Assembly (NCBI RefSeq): GCF_050271975.1
Contig: NZ_CP189850.1
Location: 2,852,001-2,916,000 of the forward strand
Origin: Litorimonas sp947503715
GTDB lineage: Bacteria; Pseudomonadota; Alphaproteobacteria; Caulobacterales; Maricaulaceae
DNA: 64,000 nucleotides
Direction of reading: 5' to 3'
Under the pieces are notes generated by a model that worked only from the letters and a program-made list of their open reading frames with translations, did not search any database and had not been told where the DNA came from. Positions 35,704 to 45,710 of this stretch are shown piece after piece. How positions within the stretch are numbered: the stretch's first letter is position 1; the number at the start of each line of letters is the position of its first letter. The translations under genes and the position numbers were made by a program.

Positions 35704-37107
35704 ATGACAGTCCCCCGCTCACGCCTGATCCTCCTTGTCTCCGCCATGCTCTTGGCGGGGGCACTCCTCTCCATCCGGTTCATCAGTGCCGGATTTGACC
35801 CAATGATCGAGACGGAAGATCATCCCGTCATGGCCTTGACGGGCTTGCTGATTTTAGCGGGAACAGCGTGGTTTATCCTCCTCCTCTTAATGCGACGGAC
35901 ACAGGCATTCCCGAAATGGGGGCTGCCCGTTCTTATATTGGGTGGCTTGATTTTACGGCTCGGCTTTTTCGGCTCGCAGCCCATCTATGAGAATGATTAT
36001 AAGCGCTATCTCTGGGACGGCGCTGTGACGGCGCAGGGGGAGAACCCCTATATTTTCACGCCGGAAGAGATATTCGATGCGAGCGCGCCCGGGACGGCCT
36101 CCGTGCCCGACCTCGCGACACTAGCCGTTCTCTCGAATGAGGCCGACGGCCTGACGGGCGAGATCAACAGCCCGCATCTGACGACGATCTATCCGCCTTT
36201 TGCCCAAGCGGTTTTCGCCAGCGCCTATTGGATTGCGCCTTATAATCCGGATGGGTTGCGGGGCGTCTTTTTGATCTTTGAAATGCTGGGATTTGCCGTT
36301 CTGCTCCTCGCGCTCAAACAATTCGGAATGCCTCTGATCTGGTCCAGCCTCTATTGGCTAAACCCGATTATCATTCTGACGAGCTATAATGCGATCCATA
36401 TGGACGTGTTGCTGACGCTGCCGCTCCTGCTCGCAGTTCTGACCCTGAAGGCCCGCCCGTGGATCGCGGCAATCGCTTTGAGCGCGGCTGCCGCCATCAA
36501 ACTCTGGCCGTTGCTATTGGCGCCCGTCCTGTTTCGCAGCTGGTTCAAGCGTCCCGCGCTCTATATCGGGATTGCAGCTTTGGTCGCCGTCCTCACGGGT
36601 TTGAGCCTGCTTCCCATGTTGCTCTCGTTAAATGACCAGGCAGGTCTCGCCGCCTATTCAGCGAACTGGACGAATAGCAGCTTCCTCTTTCCCGGCTTGC
36701 GCGAGGCGCTCGGCTTTTTCGTGGACGATCCAAACCGGATCGCCCGCTACGTCATTGCACTCATCCTTGTCGGATTGAGCCTCTATCTGGGATTTTCGAC
36801 ATCGCGGTCAGAGAAAAAACTGCCCTTCGATCTCATGGCCCTCTCCGCCGCGTTCGTCCTACTCTCGCCGACAGGTTATCCGTGGTATTTCATCTGGTTC
36901 TTCATGTTCCTGCCCTTTGCGGTTCAAAGTTGGATGGCACGCGGATTGGGCCTCTTGACCATCGGCGCGACCGCCTATTACGTTCGCTTCCTACTCGGGG
37001 AGACGGACCGATACGAAATTTACGAAACGATATTACTCCCGCTGGAGTTCGGAACCGCACTCTTGGTTCTGGCCTATGACGGATGGAAAGAGAGACGTTA
37101 TGCATAA
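35704..37107 (+). CDS. GT-C fold polyprenol-phosphate hexosyltransferase-like membrane protein
   Basis: 467 residues, about 11-12 membrane spans. Near the N-terminus the first loop has the GT-C type acidic motif PIYENDYKRYLWDGAVTAQGENPY. Later are NPIIILTSYNAIHMDVLLTLPLLLAVL and SPTGYPWYFIWFFMF, as in GT87/ArnT-like mannosyltransferases that use polyprenol-phosphate sugars outside the membrane. It overlaps the start of the GT2 gene by 8 bp, which suggests the GT2 enzyme supplies its lipid-linked donor. Acceptor unknown. Confidence 0.82.
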   Translation: MTVPRSRLILLVSAMLLAGALLSIRFISAGFDPMIETEDHPVMALTGLLILAGTAWFILLLLMRRTQAFPKWGLPVLILGGLILRLGFFGSQPIYENDYKRYLWDGAVTAQGENPYIFTPEEIFDASAPGTASVPDLATLAVLSNEADGLTGEINSPHLTTIYPPFAQAVFASAYWIAPYNPDGLRGVFLIFEMLGFAVLLLALKQFGMPLIWSSLYWLNPIIILTSYNAIHMDVLLTLPLLLAVLTLKARPWIAAIALSAAAAIKLWPLLLAPVLFRSWFKRPALYIGIAALVAVLTGLSLLPMLLSLNDQAGLAAYSANWTNSSFLFPGLREALGFFVDDPNRIARYVIALILVGLSLYLGFSTSRSEKKLPFDLMALSAAFVLLSPTGYPWYFIWFFMFLPFAVQSWMARGLGLLTIGATAYYVRFLLGETDRYEIYETILLPLEFGTALLVLAYDGWKERRYA

Positions 37108-37840
37108 CCCCGTCATTAAATTAATTATTCCCGCACGGAATGAAGAGGGTGCGATCGGCCAAGTCGTCACCAGCGTCATTGACGCCGTCGATCAGGTTAT
37201 TGTCGCAGATAATGGCTCAACCGACAAAACTGCAAGCGTAGCCAAAGCGGCGGGCGCACATGTCGTATATGTCGACACACCCGGATATGGCAGAGCGTGT
37301 TTGGCGGCGGTTGAGGCCGCCGGTGCCTGCGATATTCTTGTTTTCATGGATGGAGATGCGTCGGATGACCCGGAAGATTTATCCGAACTTATCAATCCTA
37401 TCATCAATAATAACTCCGATCTTGTGATCGGCTCCCGCATTTTGGGGGATTGCGACCCCGGATCTCTGACACCGCAGCAGCGGTTCGGCAATACGCTTGC
37501 CTGCTGGCTGATGCATCTGATCTGGGGGTTCCGGTTCAGCGATCTCGGCCCCTTCCGTGCCATCCGCAAGTCGAGCTATGACCGCCTGAATATGGAGGCG
37601 CCGACCTTCGGTTGGACAGTAGAGATGCAGGTGCGCGCGCTCAAACAGAACCTGCGATGTGCGGAAGTTCCAGTTCACTACCGCAAACGTATTGGCGTTT
37701 CTAAAATCAGCGGAACGTTCAAAGGAGTCATTCTCGCAGGGTGGTATATTCTCGGCACAATCGGGCTTGAGGCCATCAAGCCCAATCCGAAAGTGAAATC
37801 CCTTTCGGCAAAACCTGCGGCAGGACGTAGTGAAAAATAG
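37100..37840 (+). CDS. GT2 polyprenyl-phosphate glycosyltransferase-like
   Basis: 246 residues. KLIIPARNEEGAIGQVV, VIVADNGSTDKTASVA, LVFMDGDASDDPEDL, SDLVIGSRILG and FGWTVEMQVRALK match the UDP-glucose/GDP-mannose polyprenyl-phosphate transferase type of GT2 (DPM1-like). Cytoplasmic face of the inner membrane. Start at the ATG at 37100 overlapping the preceding gene; this pairing with a GT-C gene is typical of donor-making plus donor-using enzymes. Confidence 0.88.
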   Translation: MHNPVIKLIIPARNEEGAIGQVVTSVIDAVDQVIVADNGSTDKTASVAKAAGAHVVYVDTPGYGRACLAAVEAAGACDILVFMDGDASDDPEDLSELINPIINNNSDLVIGSRILGDCDPGSLTPQQRFGNTLACWLMHLIWGFRFSDLGPFRAIRKSSYDRLNMEAPTFGWTVEMQVRALKQNLRCAEVPVHYRKRIGVSKISGTFKGVILAGWYILGTIGLEAIKPNPKVKSLSAKPAAGRSEK

Positions 37841-37941
37841 TAAAAACACCTGATTTTCGATAATTTATTATTGAAAAACAATAATTATAAGCCTAAGACG
37901 ATTCCATGATGCGGTGTGCCAACCGCTAAAAGGAGAGACTT

Positions 37942-39219
37942 ATGCGCCCGACTTCAGCGCCCGAACCTGCATGGGAGCAGGACATCGCCCCCCTCAATAA
38001 ACGCGAACGCGGGAAACTCGTGCTCACGCGCATTGTATCCATCGCGCTACCCGTGCTGATGATTGGTGGAGCCATCGCCGGATTTATGGTGATGGGGGCC
38101 ATGAAACCCCAACCGGAGGAAAAAGAGGAAGTGGTGAAAGCCATTCCCGTCCTAACGGCTATGGCCACGCAGGATAATGTGACCCTGAAGGTCCGCGTTC
38201 AGGGCGAGGTCCAACCTCATACGCAGATTAATCTGGTGCCGCAGGTCGGGGGTAAAATCTCCTACATGTCACCGAAATTTATCGAGGGCGGGAAGTTCCG
38301 CAAGGGCGACCTCCTCGTCCGCGTTGAACCCGCGGAATATGAATTGCGCGTTGTGCAAGCCCGCGCCAATGTCGCGCAGGCGGAAACCGTTGTTATGCGC
38401 GAACGATCCGAAGGCGAAATCGCGCGGCAGGATTGGGAAGAATTGGGCCGTGCGGGAGAGCCGACACCGCTGACACTCCGCCAGCCCCAACTCGCCGAAG
38501 CACGGGCGCAACTCGCCAGCGCGGAAGCGCAGCTGGCCGAAGCCGAATTACAACTAAGCCGCGCTTCCCTCTACGCGCCGTTTAATGGCCGCGTCACGAT
38601 GCGCCACATTGATGCCGGAGAATTTGTGACGGCGGGTACGCGGCTCGGCGAGATTTACGCGACAGATATTATGGATGTCCGCCTGCCCATGACAAATGCG
38701 GATTTGCGCCAAGCGGGCCTGACATTGGGATATGAAGCGCCGAGTGGTTCCGCGGGTATTCCAGTCAAACTTTCCGCCGATGTCGCCGGACGAATGAGCG
38801 AATGGCAGGGCAGAATTGTTCGAACGGATAGCCGCTTTGACGCGGAAACCCGCGTGCTCTTCGCCTATGCCGAAGTCATTGATCCCTTCGGAAAAGGTTC
38901 CGATGACGGCGTCCCACTCGCCCCCGGTATTTTCGTCAATGCGGATATTGAAGGACAAACACTCGAGAATATTATCTCCATCCCCCGCGCGGCCCTTCGC
39001 GGTGCGGATACAGTTTATGTTGCCAATGCCGATGAAACGCTGACCGTCAAGACCGTGTCCGTTGTGTCCTCTGACCGTAACACGGCCATCCTATCCGAAG
39101 GTCTGAACAGCGGAACCTCCGTCATCACGTCACCCATTCGCGGTGTTGCGGACGGGATGAAAGTCGCCGTTGTGGAGACCCTCGACATCGAGGCGGATGA
39201 TGCGGAGGTGACGCCATGA
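37942..39219 (+). CDS. RND efflux periplasmic adaptor
   Basis: 425 residues. A cytoplasmic tail, then one span (IVSIALPVLMIGGAIAGFMVM), a barrel-sandwich lipoyl half (NLVPQVGGKISYMSPKFIEGGKFRKGDLLVRVEP), a coiled coil (about 135-200) and the second lipoyl half (LYAPFNGRVTMRHIDAGEFV). It links the RND pump to an outer-membrane channel, which is not encoded here. Strong ribosome site AAAGGAG. Its stop overlaps the pump gene start (ATGA). A 7-bp AT hairpin (ATTATTG / CAATAAT) lies upstream at 37867-37885. Confidence 0.93.
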   Translation: MRPTSAPEPAWEQDIAPLNKRERGKLVLTRIVSIALPVLMIGGAIAGFMVMGAMKPQPEEKEEVVKAIPVLTAMATQDNVTLKVRVQGEVQPHTQINLVPQVGGKISYMSPKFIEGGKFRKGDLLVRVEPAEYELRVVQARANVAQAETVVMRERSEGEIARQDWEELGRAGEPTPLTLRQPQLAEARAQLASAEAQLAEAELQLSRASLYAPFNGRVTMRHIDAGEFVTAGTRLGEIYATDIMDVRLPMTNADLRQAGLTLGYEAPSGSAGIPVKLSADVAGRMSEWQGRIVRTDSRFDAETRVLFAYAEVIDPFGKGSDDGVPLAPGIFVNADIEGQTLENIISIPRAALRGADTVYVANADETLTVKTVSVVSSDRNTAILSEGLNSGTSVITSPIRGVADGMKVAVVETLDIEADDAEVTP

Positions 39220-42200
39220 GCACGCCTGAGAACACGTCCGAGCCAACAGAGGCGAAAAAAGGCATCATCGCATGGTGGGTCCGTAATTCGGTCGCCGCCA
39301 ACCTCCTCATGCTCATCTGCCTGATCGGCGGTCTGGTCAGCTACTTCCAGATCGAGCGCGAGCTTGAGCCCTATGTCGAATTCCCCGGTGCTTGGACGCA
39401 AGTCTCTTGGCCCGGCGCGTCGCCGCAGGACGTGGAAGAACAAATCATTGTCCGCATGGAAGAAGCGCTGTCGGAAGTCGAAGGCGTCAACCGCATGTGG
39501 TCCTTTGCGGGCGAAGGAGGTGGTTCCGTCACCGTCGTCGGCAAAAACGGCGTCGATGAAGCCAAGCTGATGGCGGACGTGAAACGTCAGGTCGATTCAA
39601 TTAATTCATTCCCCCCGGCGGCCGAGAAGCCGCAAACCAATGTTTTCAGGAATCGCAACGAGATGATCCGCCTCGCCCTCACGGGTGACGAGACCGTCTC
39701 GGAGCGGGAACTGAAACGGTTTGCGGAAAAAACACGGCGGGAGATCGCCCTACTGGGCTACGTCCCCGCCGTGGAACTCTTCGGCACGCGGAATGAGGAG
39801 GTTTCGATTGAGGTCTCCGAGGATGCGTTGCGGCGCTATGGTCTGACCCTGAACGAGGTCGCGCAGGCCGTGCGCGGGACATCAGTGAACAGTTCGTCCG
39901 GAACCGTGCGAACGGAAATCGGGAATATGCAACTCCGCACACGGAATCAGGCAGACTCAAAAGAGGATTTCGAAGATATCGTCATCCGGCAGAGTGCCAA
40001 TGGGGCCCTGATCCGCGTGAAGGATGTTGCCACCGTTATTGACGGGTTCGAACAGGTCAATCTGCTGGCGACAGTTAATGGCGAACGAACAATACTCATT
40101 CAGGTCCAGAACGGCCCGCAAATGGATATTGTTGCCATGTCCGATAATGTGAAAGCCTATCTGGAAAAGGTCGACGGCACACTGCCCAGCGGTATGTCGA
40201 TCACGACGTGGAACGATGCCGCGGATGACTATCGCGGACGGATCCGCACGATTGCCGTGAACTTCTTCACGGGACTTCTGCTCGTCTGTGCAACGCTCAT
40301 GTTGTTCCTGCGGCCCGCCATCGCGCTCTGGGTGAGTGTTGGAATTGCGACCGCATTTGCGGGTGGATTAGCGCTGCTGCCGCTCTTTGATGTGTCGTTT
40401 AACATGATCTCGACCTTCGCCTTTCTGCTCGTCATCGGGGTCATTGTGGATGACGCGATTATTGTGGGCGAAGCCATTCATTCGAAAACGGAGGACGGAG
40501 AGACGGGTGAAGAGGCCGCCATTAATGGGACGCGCATGGTCGTAAAGCCCGTCATCTTCGCCGTTCTGACAACGATGATTTTCTTCGCACCGTGGATGTA
40601 TTTGTCCGGAGGGACGAGTGAGTTTACGCGGGCAATTTCGCTCGTCGTGATCCTCGCGCTGTTTTTCAGTCTGGTTGAATCCCTTCTGATTCTCCCCGCC
40701 CATTTGGCGCACTTGAAACCCGTCAATCCGAAGAGTAAAATTATGCGGGTACAGGCGAAAATCGCCAACAGCCTGACATGGGTTGCGACGCAGCTTTACC
40801 GTCCGGCAATTACCTGGGCCTTACGTCGACGTTACCTGACGGCGTCATTCTTCCTCGGTATCATGATCCTGACTGTGGGCGTTGTTGCCAATGGGTACGT
40901 CAAATCCTCCTTCTTCCCGGAGTCGGAAAGTGATCAGGTCGAGATCAGCGTGAGCCTGCCGGAAGGCACGCCCTATACGCGGACATTACAGGTCCTCGCG
41001 CAAATTCAGGACGCGGAACATGACCTCTCTGAAGAGATCAAAGCTAAGGACGGCGATCTGATCGAGAACTGGTATACGCGCTCCCGCGATAATAATGTGC
41101 TCGCCCTCGTCAAATTGGTGCCGCCCGAAACGCGGACATTGACGGCGCAGGAAACAGCAGAACGTTTGCGCGAGTTGATCGGCGATGTGCCGGACGCGGA
41201 AACGATTACTGTGAACTACAAGGACGGAAATAACGGCCCGCCCATCCAATATGTGCTGAACGCCAAATCCTTTGACGATCTCCAAGCCGCCGCCGACGAT
41301 TTGATGGCGCAATTGCGGAGCTATGACGGTGTGTTCAATGTCGTCAATGATATGGAGAGCGCATCCGAGGAAGTGCAGTTCGACCTTAAGCCCGGCGCAG
41401 AGTCCCTCGGAATTACAACGGCAGATGTCGCGCGGCAAATCCGTCAGGGTTTCTTTGGCGAAGAGGTCCAGCGCCTACCTCGCGACGGCGAGGATGTGCG
41501 GGTCTATGTCCGCTATCCGGCCGTTGATCGCGAGTCACTCGACTTCCTGAAATCCGTACGCATCCGCGCCGCGGATGGACGCGAGGTCCCGCTGGATACG
41601 GTGGCAGAGCTCCGCTTCGAGCCCGGCACGAACCGTATCCTGCGACGTGAACGCCAGCGCGCCATTATCGTCTCGGCGGAAGTCGTGTCCGAGCGTATTG
41701 GTGAAATCAGGACAGACCTGGATGAGAACTTCTTCAATGATTTCGAGCAAATTCATCCCAATGTCACTCGCGGTAATATTGGCGGCGCGCAGGAGGAAGC
41801 CGAGTTCCAAGCCGAGCTCCTAACGCTTATGCTAATCGCGATTGGGGTGGCCTATTTCATCGTGGCGGTGTCATTCAAATCCTATGGTGAGCCGATCCTG
41901 ATTCTCCTCGCGGCCATTCCCTTCTGCTATTGCGGGATGATTATGGGTCATGTCGTGATGGACCGCACGATGTCGCTGCTCTCCATCCTCGGGATGTTTG
42001 CCGCCGCCGGGGTGGCGGTGAATGACAACCTTGTCTTACTCGATTATGTCCACCGATTGCGCGATAAGGGCATGGACGGGGCGGAAGCTTTGATCACGGC
42101 AGGGACCAAGCGGTTCCGTCCAATCCTGCTGACCTCACTAACGACCTTTGTCGGCCTGATGCCGCTCTTGCTGGAACGCTCGCTGCAAGCGCAGTGGCTC

Positions 42201-42401
42201 ATCCCGATTGGTATCAGCTTGGCCTTTGGCGTACTCTTCGCCCTGTTCGTGACGCTGTTCTTCGTCCCGGCGCTTTACGGGATTGGCGCGGATATCCGCC
42301 GCTGGTTCGGTTATGTCATCAAGGGCAAGCGCCGCGTGCCGTTTACGCCGAAACATGTAAACTACTCGCCACGCCCGGTCGCAATTCCGCAAGCGGAATA
42401 G
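39216..42401 (+). CDS. RND efflux permease (AcrB/HAE1 type)
   Basis: 1061 residues, 12 spans with two large periplasmic loops. NSVAANLLMLICLIGGLVSYFQIERE starts the first span. GVIVDDAIIVGEAIHSKTEDG carries the proton-relay Asp pair, and FAAAGVAVNDNLVLLDYVHRLRDKG the second half. Coupled to the adaptor gene. The closest functional class (drug or lipid export) cannot be fixed from the sequence. It meets the beta-helix gene tail to tail with 3 bases between. Confidence 0.95.
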   Translation: MSTPENTSEPTEAKKGIIAWWVRNSVAANLLMLICLIGGLVSYFQIERELEPYVEFPGAWTQVSWPGASPQDVEEQIIVRMEEALSEVEGVNRMWSFAGEGGGSVTVVGKNGVDEAKLMADVKRQVDSINSFPPAAEKPQTNVFRNRNEMIRLALTGDETVSERELKRFAEKTRREIALLGYVPAVELFGTRNEEVSIEVSEDALRRYGLTLNEVAQAVRGTSVNSSSGTVRTEIGNMQLRTRNQADSKEDFEDIVIRQSANGALIRVKDVATVIDGFEQVNLLATVNGERTILIQVQNGPQMDIVAMSDNVKAYLEKVDGTLPSGMSITTWNDAADDYRGRIRTIAVNFFTGLLLVCATLMLFLRPAIALWVSVGIATAFAGGLALLPLFDVSFNMISTFAFLLVIGVIVDDAIIVGEAIHSKTEDGETGEEAAINGTRMVVKPVIFAVLTTMIFFAPWMYLSGGTSEFTRAISLVVILALFFSLVESLLILPAHLAHLKPVNPKSKIMRVQAKIANSLTWVATQLYRPAITWALRRRYLTASFFLGIMILTVGVVANGYVKSSFFPESESDQVEISVSLPEGTPYTRTLQVLAQIQDAEHDLSEEIKAKDGDLIENWYTRSRDNNVLALVKLVPPETRTLTAQETAERLRELIGDVPDAETITVNYKDGNNGPPIQYVLNAKSFDDLQAAADDLMAQLRSYDGVFNVVNDMESASEEVQFDLKPGAESLGITTADVARQIRQGFFGEEVQRLPRDGEDVRVYVRYPAVDRESLDFLKSVRIRAADGREVPLDTVAELRFEPGTNRILRRERQRAIIVSAEVVSERIGEIRTDLDENFFNDFEQIHPNVTRGNIGGAQEEAEFQAELLTLMLIAIGVAYFIVAVSFKSYGEPILILLAAIPFCYCGMIMGHVVMDRTMSLLSILGMFAAAGVAVNDNLVLLDYVHRLRDKGMDGAEALITAGTKRFRPILLTSLTTFVGLMPLLLERSLQAQWLIPIGISLAFGVLFALFVTLFFVPALYGIGADIRRWFGYVIKGKRRVPFTPKHVNYSPRPVAIPQAE

Positions 42402-42404
42402 CGA

Positions 42405-43898
42405 CTACACCAATCCCGGCTTTTTATAACGCTCCGCCACCATGGACGGGGCGTTATAGGTACGGACTTCGGGGCGGTTCTCTATCGGGCCATCGGCTTT
42501 AAAGAGGCACTCCACCCCAAAGATATTCAGCGCCTGACTATTCTCTCCAGTCAGGCGCTGAATATTAATCGTCAGAATATCTCCCCGCCCAAAACGGTGA
42601 TCCATGTCCAGCGTTTCGCAGAGATAGACACTGCCCGATTTCGCGCCCGCCGGCAGATGGGCTGATATCACCGTCTGCGCTTTGCCAAAACCCTGCCCCA
42701 CGGCCGCGCTTCGCAACTCGACGGAAATCTCCACATCCGCACCCGGGTTTGCACAATAACGAATGCAGAGCCCCTGTATCGCGCCGTCATCAAAATCATC
42801 GGGCGGAAGGACCGTCCAATTCGCGGTCGTCTGCTTATCTGAGAGTTTCAGCGCTTGCGCATGTTGCGCCCCGACACTCGTCAACTCACCCGCCGCCGGG
42901 AAAGACGTATTTGCATCTTTCGCAGCCAAGTTCAGCGATCGTCCCAGCGTGAATGTCTGCGATTGATAGACACTGCCGCTCAACCGTCCGGAAATCGCGT
43001 AATGCAAGGCCGCGCCCGGTTCTTCGGTGATTTTGTGACAGGGCTCGGAATTCACATTAAAGATTTTCGCGATGACGCCGGATTCCGCGTGAATGTCTGC
43101 GGCGACGTGGTTCAGCGTGATTTTTCGCGCCGCGCGGAGGCCTTGGTCTTCGCGCACCCCCGCGAGATAGAGACGCTTGCCCTGATAAAATTCGACGAGC
43201 GTTGAGTCGATATCCCCGATGATCAGGCCCTCGCCCTCACTGCCGCTTGTGCAATAAATATAGCCGAGATGATATTGCGTCAGGCCAATCCGCTTGGCAT
43301 CAGACGCAACCATACCAACACTGTCCAGCACTAATCCGTTGGCCTTTTGCAATTTCGGTTGGCGCGAGACATCACAGATAAAAGAGCCAATCCGGTTTCG
43401 CGCCGACAACTCGCCATTTCCGTCATCGCAGATCGCATGATCGGTCAAACATTGCCGCACATAAAGCCCGTCCCAATCATGGAGATTTGTCGACCGCGCC
43501 CAGATACCGATATCCGTCATGGAATGACCGTGCAGGCAGAAGTCATAGAGGCGCGGATTATAAATCCGCTCGCCATAGGTCTGCGATTGGATGAGCCACG
43601 CCACTTTGATCTTGGCCATCATTTTCAAGGTCGTTGTACTTTTCTGCGGGCCGGAATTTGTCGGGATCGTATCGCCATAGCCAAATCCCCGCACCGTCGC
43701 GGCGCGGCTCTGCCGGATTCCGGAACGCAGGTGATAGATCTTCGCACCCAAACGAAGCTCCCCGCCGACAGCTTCTGCAGCCTCCAGCGCCGCCTGTATC
43801 CCCGGCGCATCATCAAAATCAGGATCATCCCCCCGCGCGCCATAGGCTTCCGGCGTGAAGATAAAATCGAGAGCAGAGGTGGATGCGTGTGAAACCAT
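42405..43898 (-). CDS. Pectate-lyase-superfamily (beta-helix) protein
   Basis: 497 residues. The N-terminal FTPEAYGARGDDPDFDDAPGIQAALEAAEAVGGELRLGAKIYHL is the usual start of a right-handed beta-helix of the pectate lyase/tail-spike superfamily. The middle is helix-like repeats, the C-terminal about 150 residues a beta-sandwich. No signal peptide is visible, so it is either exported by another route or cytoplasmic. Catalytic residues cannot be assigned; a polysaccharide-acting or adhesive role is inferred only. Confidence 0.65.
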   Translation of the reverse strand: MVSHASTSALDFIFTPEAYGARGDDPDFDDAPGIQAALEAAEAVGGELRLGAKIYHLRSGIRQSRAATVRGFGYGDTIPTNSGPQKSTTTLKMMAKIKVAWLIQSQTYGERIYNPRLYDFCLHGHSMTDIGIWARSTNLHDWDGLYVRQCLTDHAICDDGNGELSARNRIGSFICDVSRQPKLQKANGLVLDSVGMVASDAKRIGLTQYHLGYIYCTSGSEGEGLIIGDIDSTLVEFYQGKRLYLAGVREDQGLRAARKITLNHVAADIHAESGVIAKIFNVNSEPCHKITEEPGAALHYAISGRLSGSVYQSQTFTLGRSLNLAAKDANTSFPAAGELTSVGAQHAQALKLSDKQTTANWTVLPPDDFDDGAIQGLCIRYCANPGADVEISVELRSAAVGQGFGKAQTVISAHLPAGAKSGSVYLCETLDMDHRFGRGDILTINIQRLTGENSQALNIFGVECLFKADGPIENRPEVRTYNAPSMVAERYKKPGLV

Positions 43899-44062
43899 CC
43901 TCTACCATTAATGTTGTTTCAATAATTATGATACCCATGCGGATAGAGAATTATACGCATTAGGCCATGTCACTCATAATAATTTCCGAGCGCAAATGAT
44001 CGGCCCGGAAGAGACTACGCCTAAACAGGAAATAGCTTTAAGGTTTACATCTTGGTCTCACG

Positions 44063-44689
44063 TTAGGCCGCAATACCCGCGCAGGTTCTCAAACTATCGA
44101 GTTTGGGAATAAGTGCGGTGTGAACATCTTCAAGGTTGATCACGCGTGCACTTTGAAAATCGGTCAATCTCCGGCTGACGGTCTCGCGGAACAGACCGAG
44201 ATAATCTGCAATATCTGTGCGCGACATTGGCATTTTGATACGAATATCATCGACGGTCTTCTCCATCCGGCATTTGCGCTCTGCAAGCATAACCAAGAAC
44301 GCGGCGACGCGGGCTTCGGAGCTTTTGCGTGTCAGCGTGGCCAAAAGGTTTTGGGTGTCTTCGACTTTTTTGCAGCTATGACTCAGGAAAAAGCGCTGTA
44401 GCTTTGGATCGGATTCGATTTCGGCAACACGAATGGTTTGAACACCGGAACTTGTGACGGTAATCGCATTATCGCAGTAAGTTTCATCCGAGGAAAGCCC
44501 GAAAAAATCGCCTTCCGTACAGAACCCTGTTATTTGCCGCTCATCATCCGCCAGTAACCGGTAAGTCATGACGACACCGCTATTCACGCGATAGATCGAC
44601 ACAGTATCATCGCCTTGGTGATAGAGGGACGTTTTATCGGGATAAACGCGGACGGGCCCAAGTGAGAGAGTGTTGCGTTCATTGATCAT
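44063..44689 (-). CDS. FixK-like Crp/Fnr-family regulator
   Basis: 208 residues. N-terminal cyclic-nucleotide-binding-like sensor domain with YHQGDDTVSIYRVNSGVVMTYRLLADDERQITGFCTEGDFFG. The C-terminal helix-turn-helix MSRTDIADYLGLFRETVSRRLTDFQSARVI has the Fnr/FixK recognition E..SR. The N-terminal Fnr cysteine cluster is absent, as in FixK. In rhizobia and caulobacters FixJ turns on FixK for low-oxygen genes; here the neighbouring FixJ-like gene is broken, so control of this gene is uncertain. Confidence 0.88.
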   Translation of the reverse strand: MINERNTLSLGPVRVYPDKTSLYHQGDDTVSIYRVNSGVVMTYRLLADDERQITGFCTEGDFFGLSSDETYCDNAITVTSSGVQTIRVAEIESDPKLQRFFLSHSCKKVEDTQNLLATLTRKSSEARVAAFLVMLAERKCRMEKTVDDIRIKMPMSRTDIADYLGLFRETVSRRLTDFQSARVINLEDVHTALIPKLDSLRTCAGIAA

Positions 44690-44765
44690 GTTAAATCCCT
44701 TTATCTGGGATCTGTGTGGCCATCCGCATATGTAAAACCTAGTTAGATAATCTACTTAAGTAGTT

Positions 44766-45270
44766 CTACTTAGACAGTTGTAGCCGGACCAGTTCTGCGA
44801 TGGATGTAATGTTGAGTTTCGACAACAGCCGGGCACGATGGACTTCAACGGTTCGGATAGAGATACCGAGTTCATGTGCGACCCGTTTGTTAGACAAGCC
44901 GGTAGACAGATGTTCGGCAACCTGTGCCTCCCGGGGTGTCAGTTTGGACAGCGGATGCGCCTCTGTGTTTTTCGCTTTGGCCCGTTCTAAGACCGCTTGG
45001 ATTTGGTCCACGGAAAAGGGCTTTTCCAGGAAATCATTTGCGCCGTCTTTCATCGCTCTAACAGCGAGAGGAATATCCCCGTGACCCGTCATTATAACGA
45101 TATGCGCGCTTTGCGTTTTGGTCCGTATCTCCCGCAAAATCTCCATACCATCTCGCCCCGGCATACGAATATCTAAAAATATCATCCGGTTGGAAAGGTC
45201 CGGCATTTGCATCAGGAGAGCATCGCCACTGTCGAAAGCTCTCACATTAAAACCTAAGGTATAGTTGCGG
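44766..45270 (-). pseudogene. FixJ-like response regulator, 5'-truncated
   Basis: The C-terminal half is intact: LSKLTPREAQVAEHLSTGLSNKRVAHELGISIRTVEVHRARLLSKLNI (LuxR-type HTH). The receiver keeps MIFLDIRMPGRDGMEIL (phospho-Asp), MTGHGDIPLAVRAMKDGA and EKPF. FixJ similarity stops at about LGFNVRAFDSG (45260). The first receiver strand and its acidic pair, about 25-30 residues, are missing. Upstream the same frame stays open to 45335, but there it is only the antisense of the RTX repeats. Loss of the acidic pocket should prevent normal phosphorylation. Called a pseudogene, though the DNA-binding part could still be made. Confidence 0.78.
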
Positions 45271-45710
45271 GCGAAGGCCATGACACAATCAATGCGGGAA
45301 CTGGAGATGACATTGTACTGGGCGGCGCAGGTCATGATTTCATTCTAGGGAATGACGGGAATGACGTTTTGAGTGGAAATGATGGCGTAGATGATATTCG
45401 CGGGTGTAAAGGACATGACCTAATCGCTGGTGGCGGCGGAAATGACAGGCTGCAAGGTAATGCCGGGGACGATACATTTATATTCGGACAAGGATCAGGT
45501 AGAGACAGAATTGTCGACTTTGACAGATCAGGCGACGATAGTCTTGACCTGACAGATTTTGGGTTTGCAGATTTCGAGGCTCTCTCACAAAACATGGTTC
45601 AAATAGGTGATCACGTCCTTATTGACCTGGGTGACGGAGATGAAATTCTTCTGCTCAATACTAATATCTTAGATATTGAAGCCTCAGATTTTATGCTCAC
45701 CCTTTCATAA
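45258..45710 (+). pseudogene. 3' remnant of an RTX-repeat type I secreted protein
   Basis: About 150 codons in one frame after a TAA at 45255, with no proper start. They encode seven or so nonapeptide repeats of the GGxGxDxUx type (GEGHDTI, NAGTGDDIV, LGGAGHDFI, LGNDGNDVL, RGCKGHDLI, AGGGGNDRL, QGNAGDDTF). These are followed by a serralysin-like secretion end, FIFGQGSGRDRIVDFDRSGDDSLDLTDFGF...SDFMLTLS. Repeats of this kind bind calcium and mark proteins exported by type I systems. The 5' part (catalytic or adhesive domains) is gone; the left end abuts truncated fixJ. Confidence 0.8.

Noticed and set aside
37867..37885. AT-rich hairpin before the RND adaptor as a terminator
   Set aside because: A 7-bp AT stem without a T-run is too weak; it may be an operator, but nothing in the sequence supports a specific regulator.
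44690..44765. Fnr/FixK binding site upstream of the FixK-like gene
   Set aside because: No TTGAT-N4-ATCAA pattern is present; the nearby TTGATCATGTTAA lacks the second half.
45271..45335. N-terminal extension of the FixJ-like frame up to ATG 45335
   Set aside because: These codons are the antisense of RTX nonapeptide repeats and have no receiver-domain similarity; treated as chance open frame across the breakpoint.
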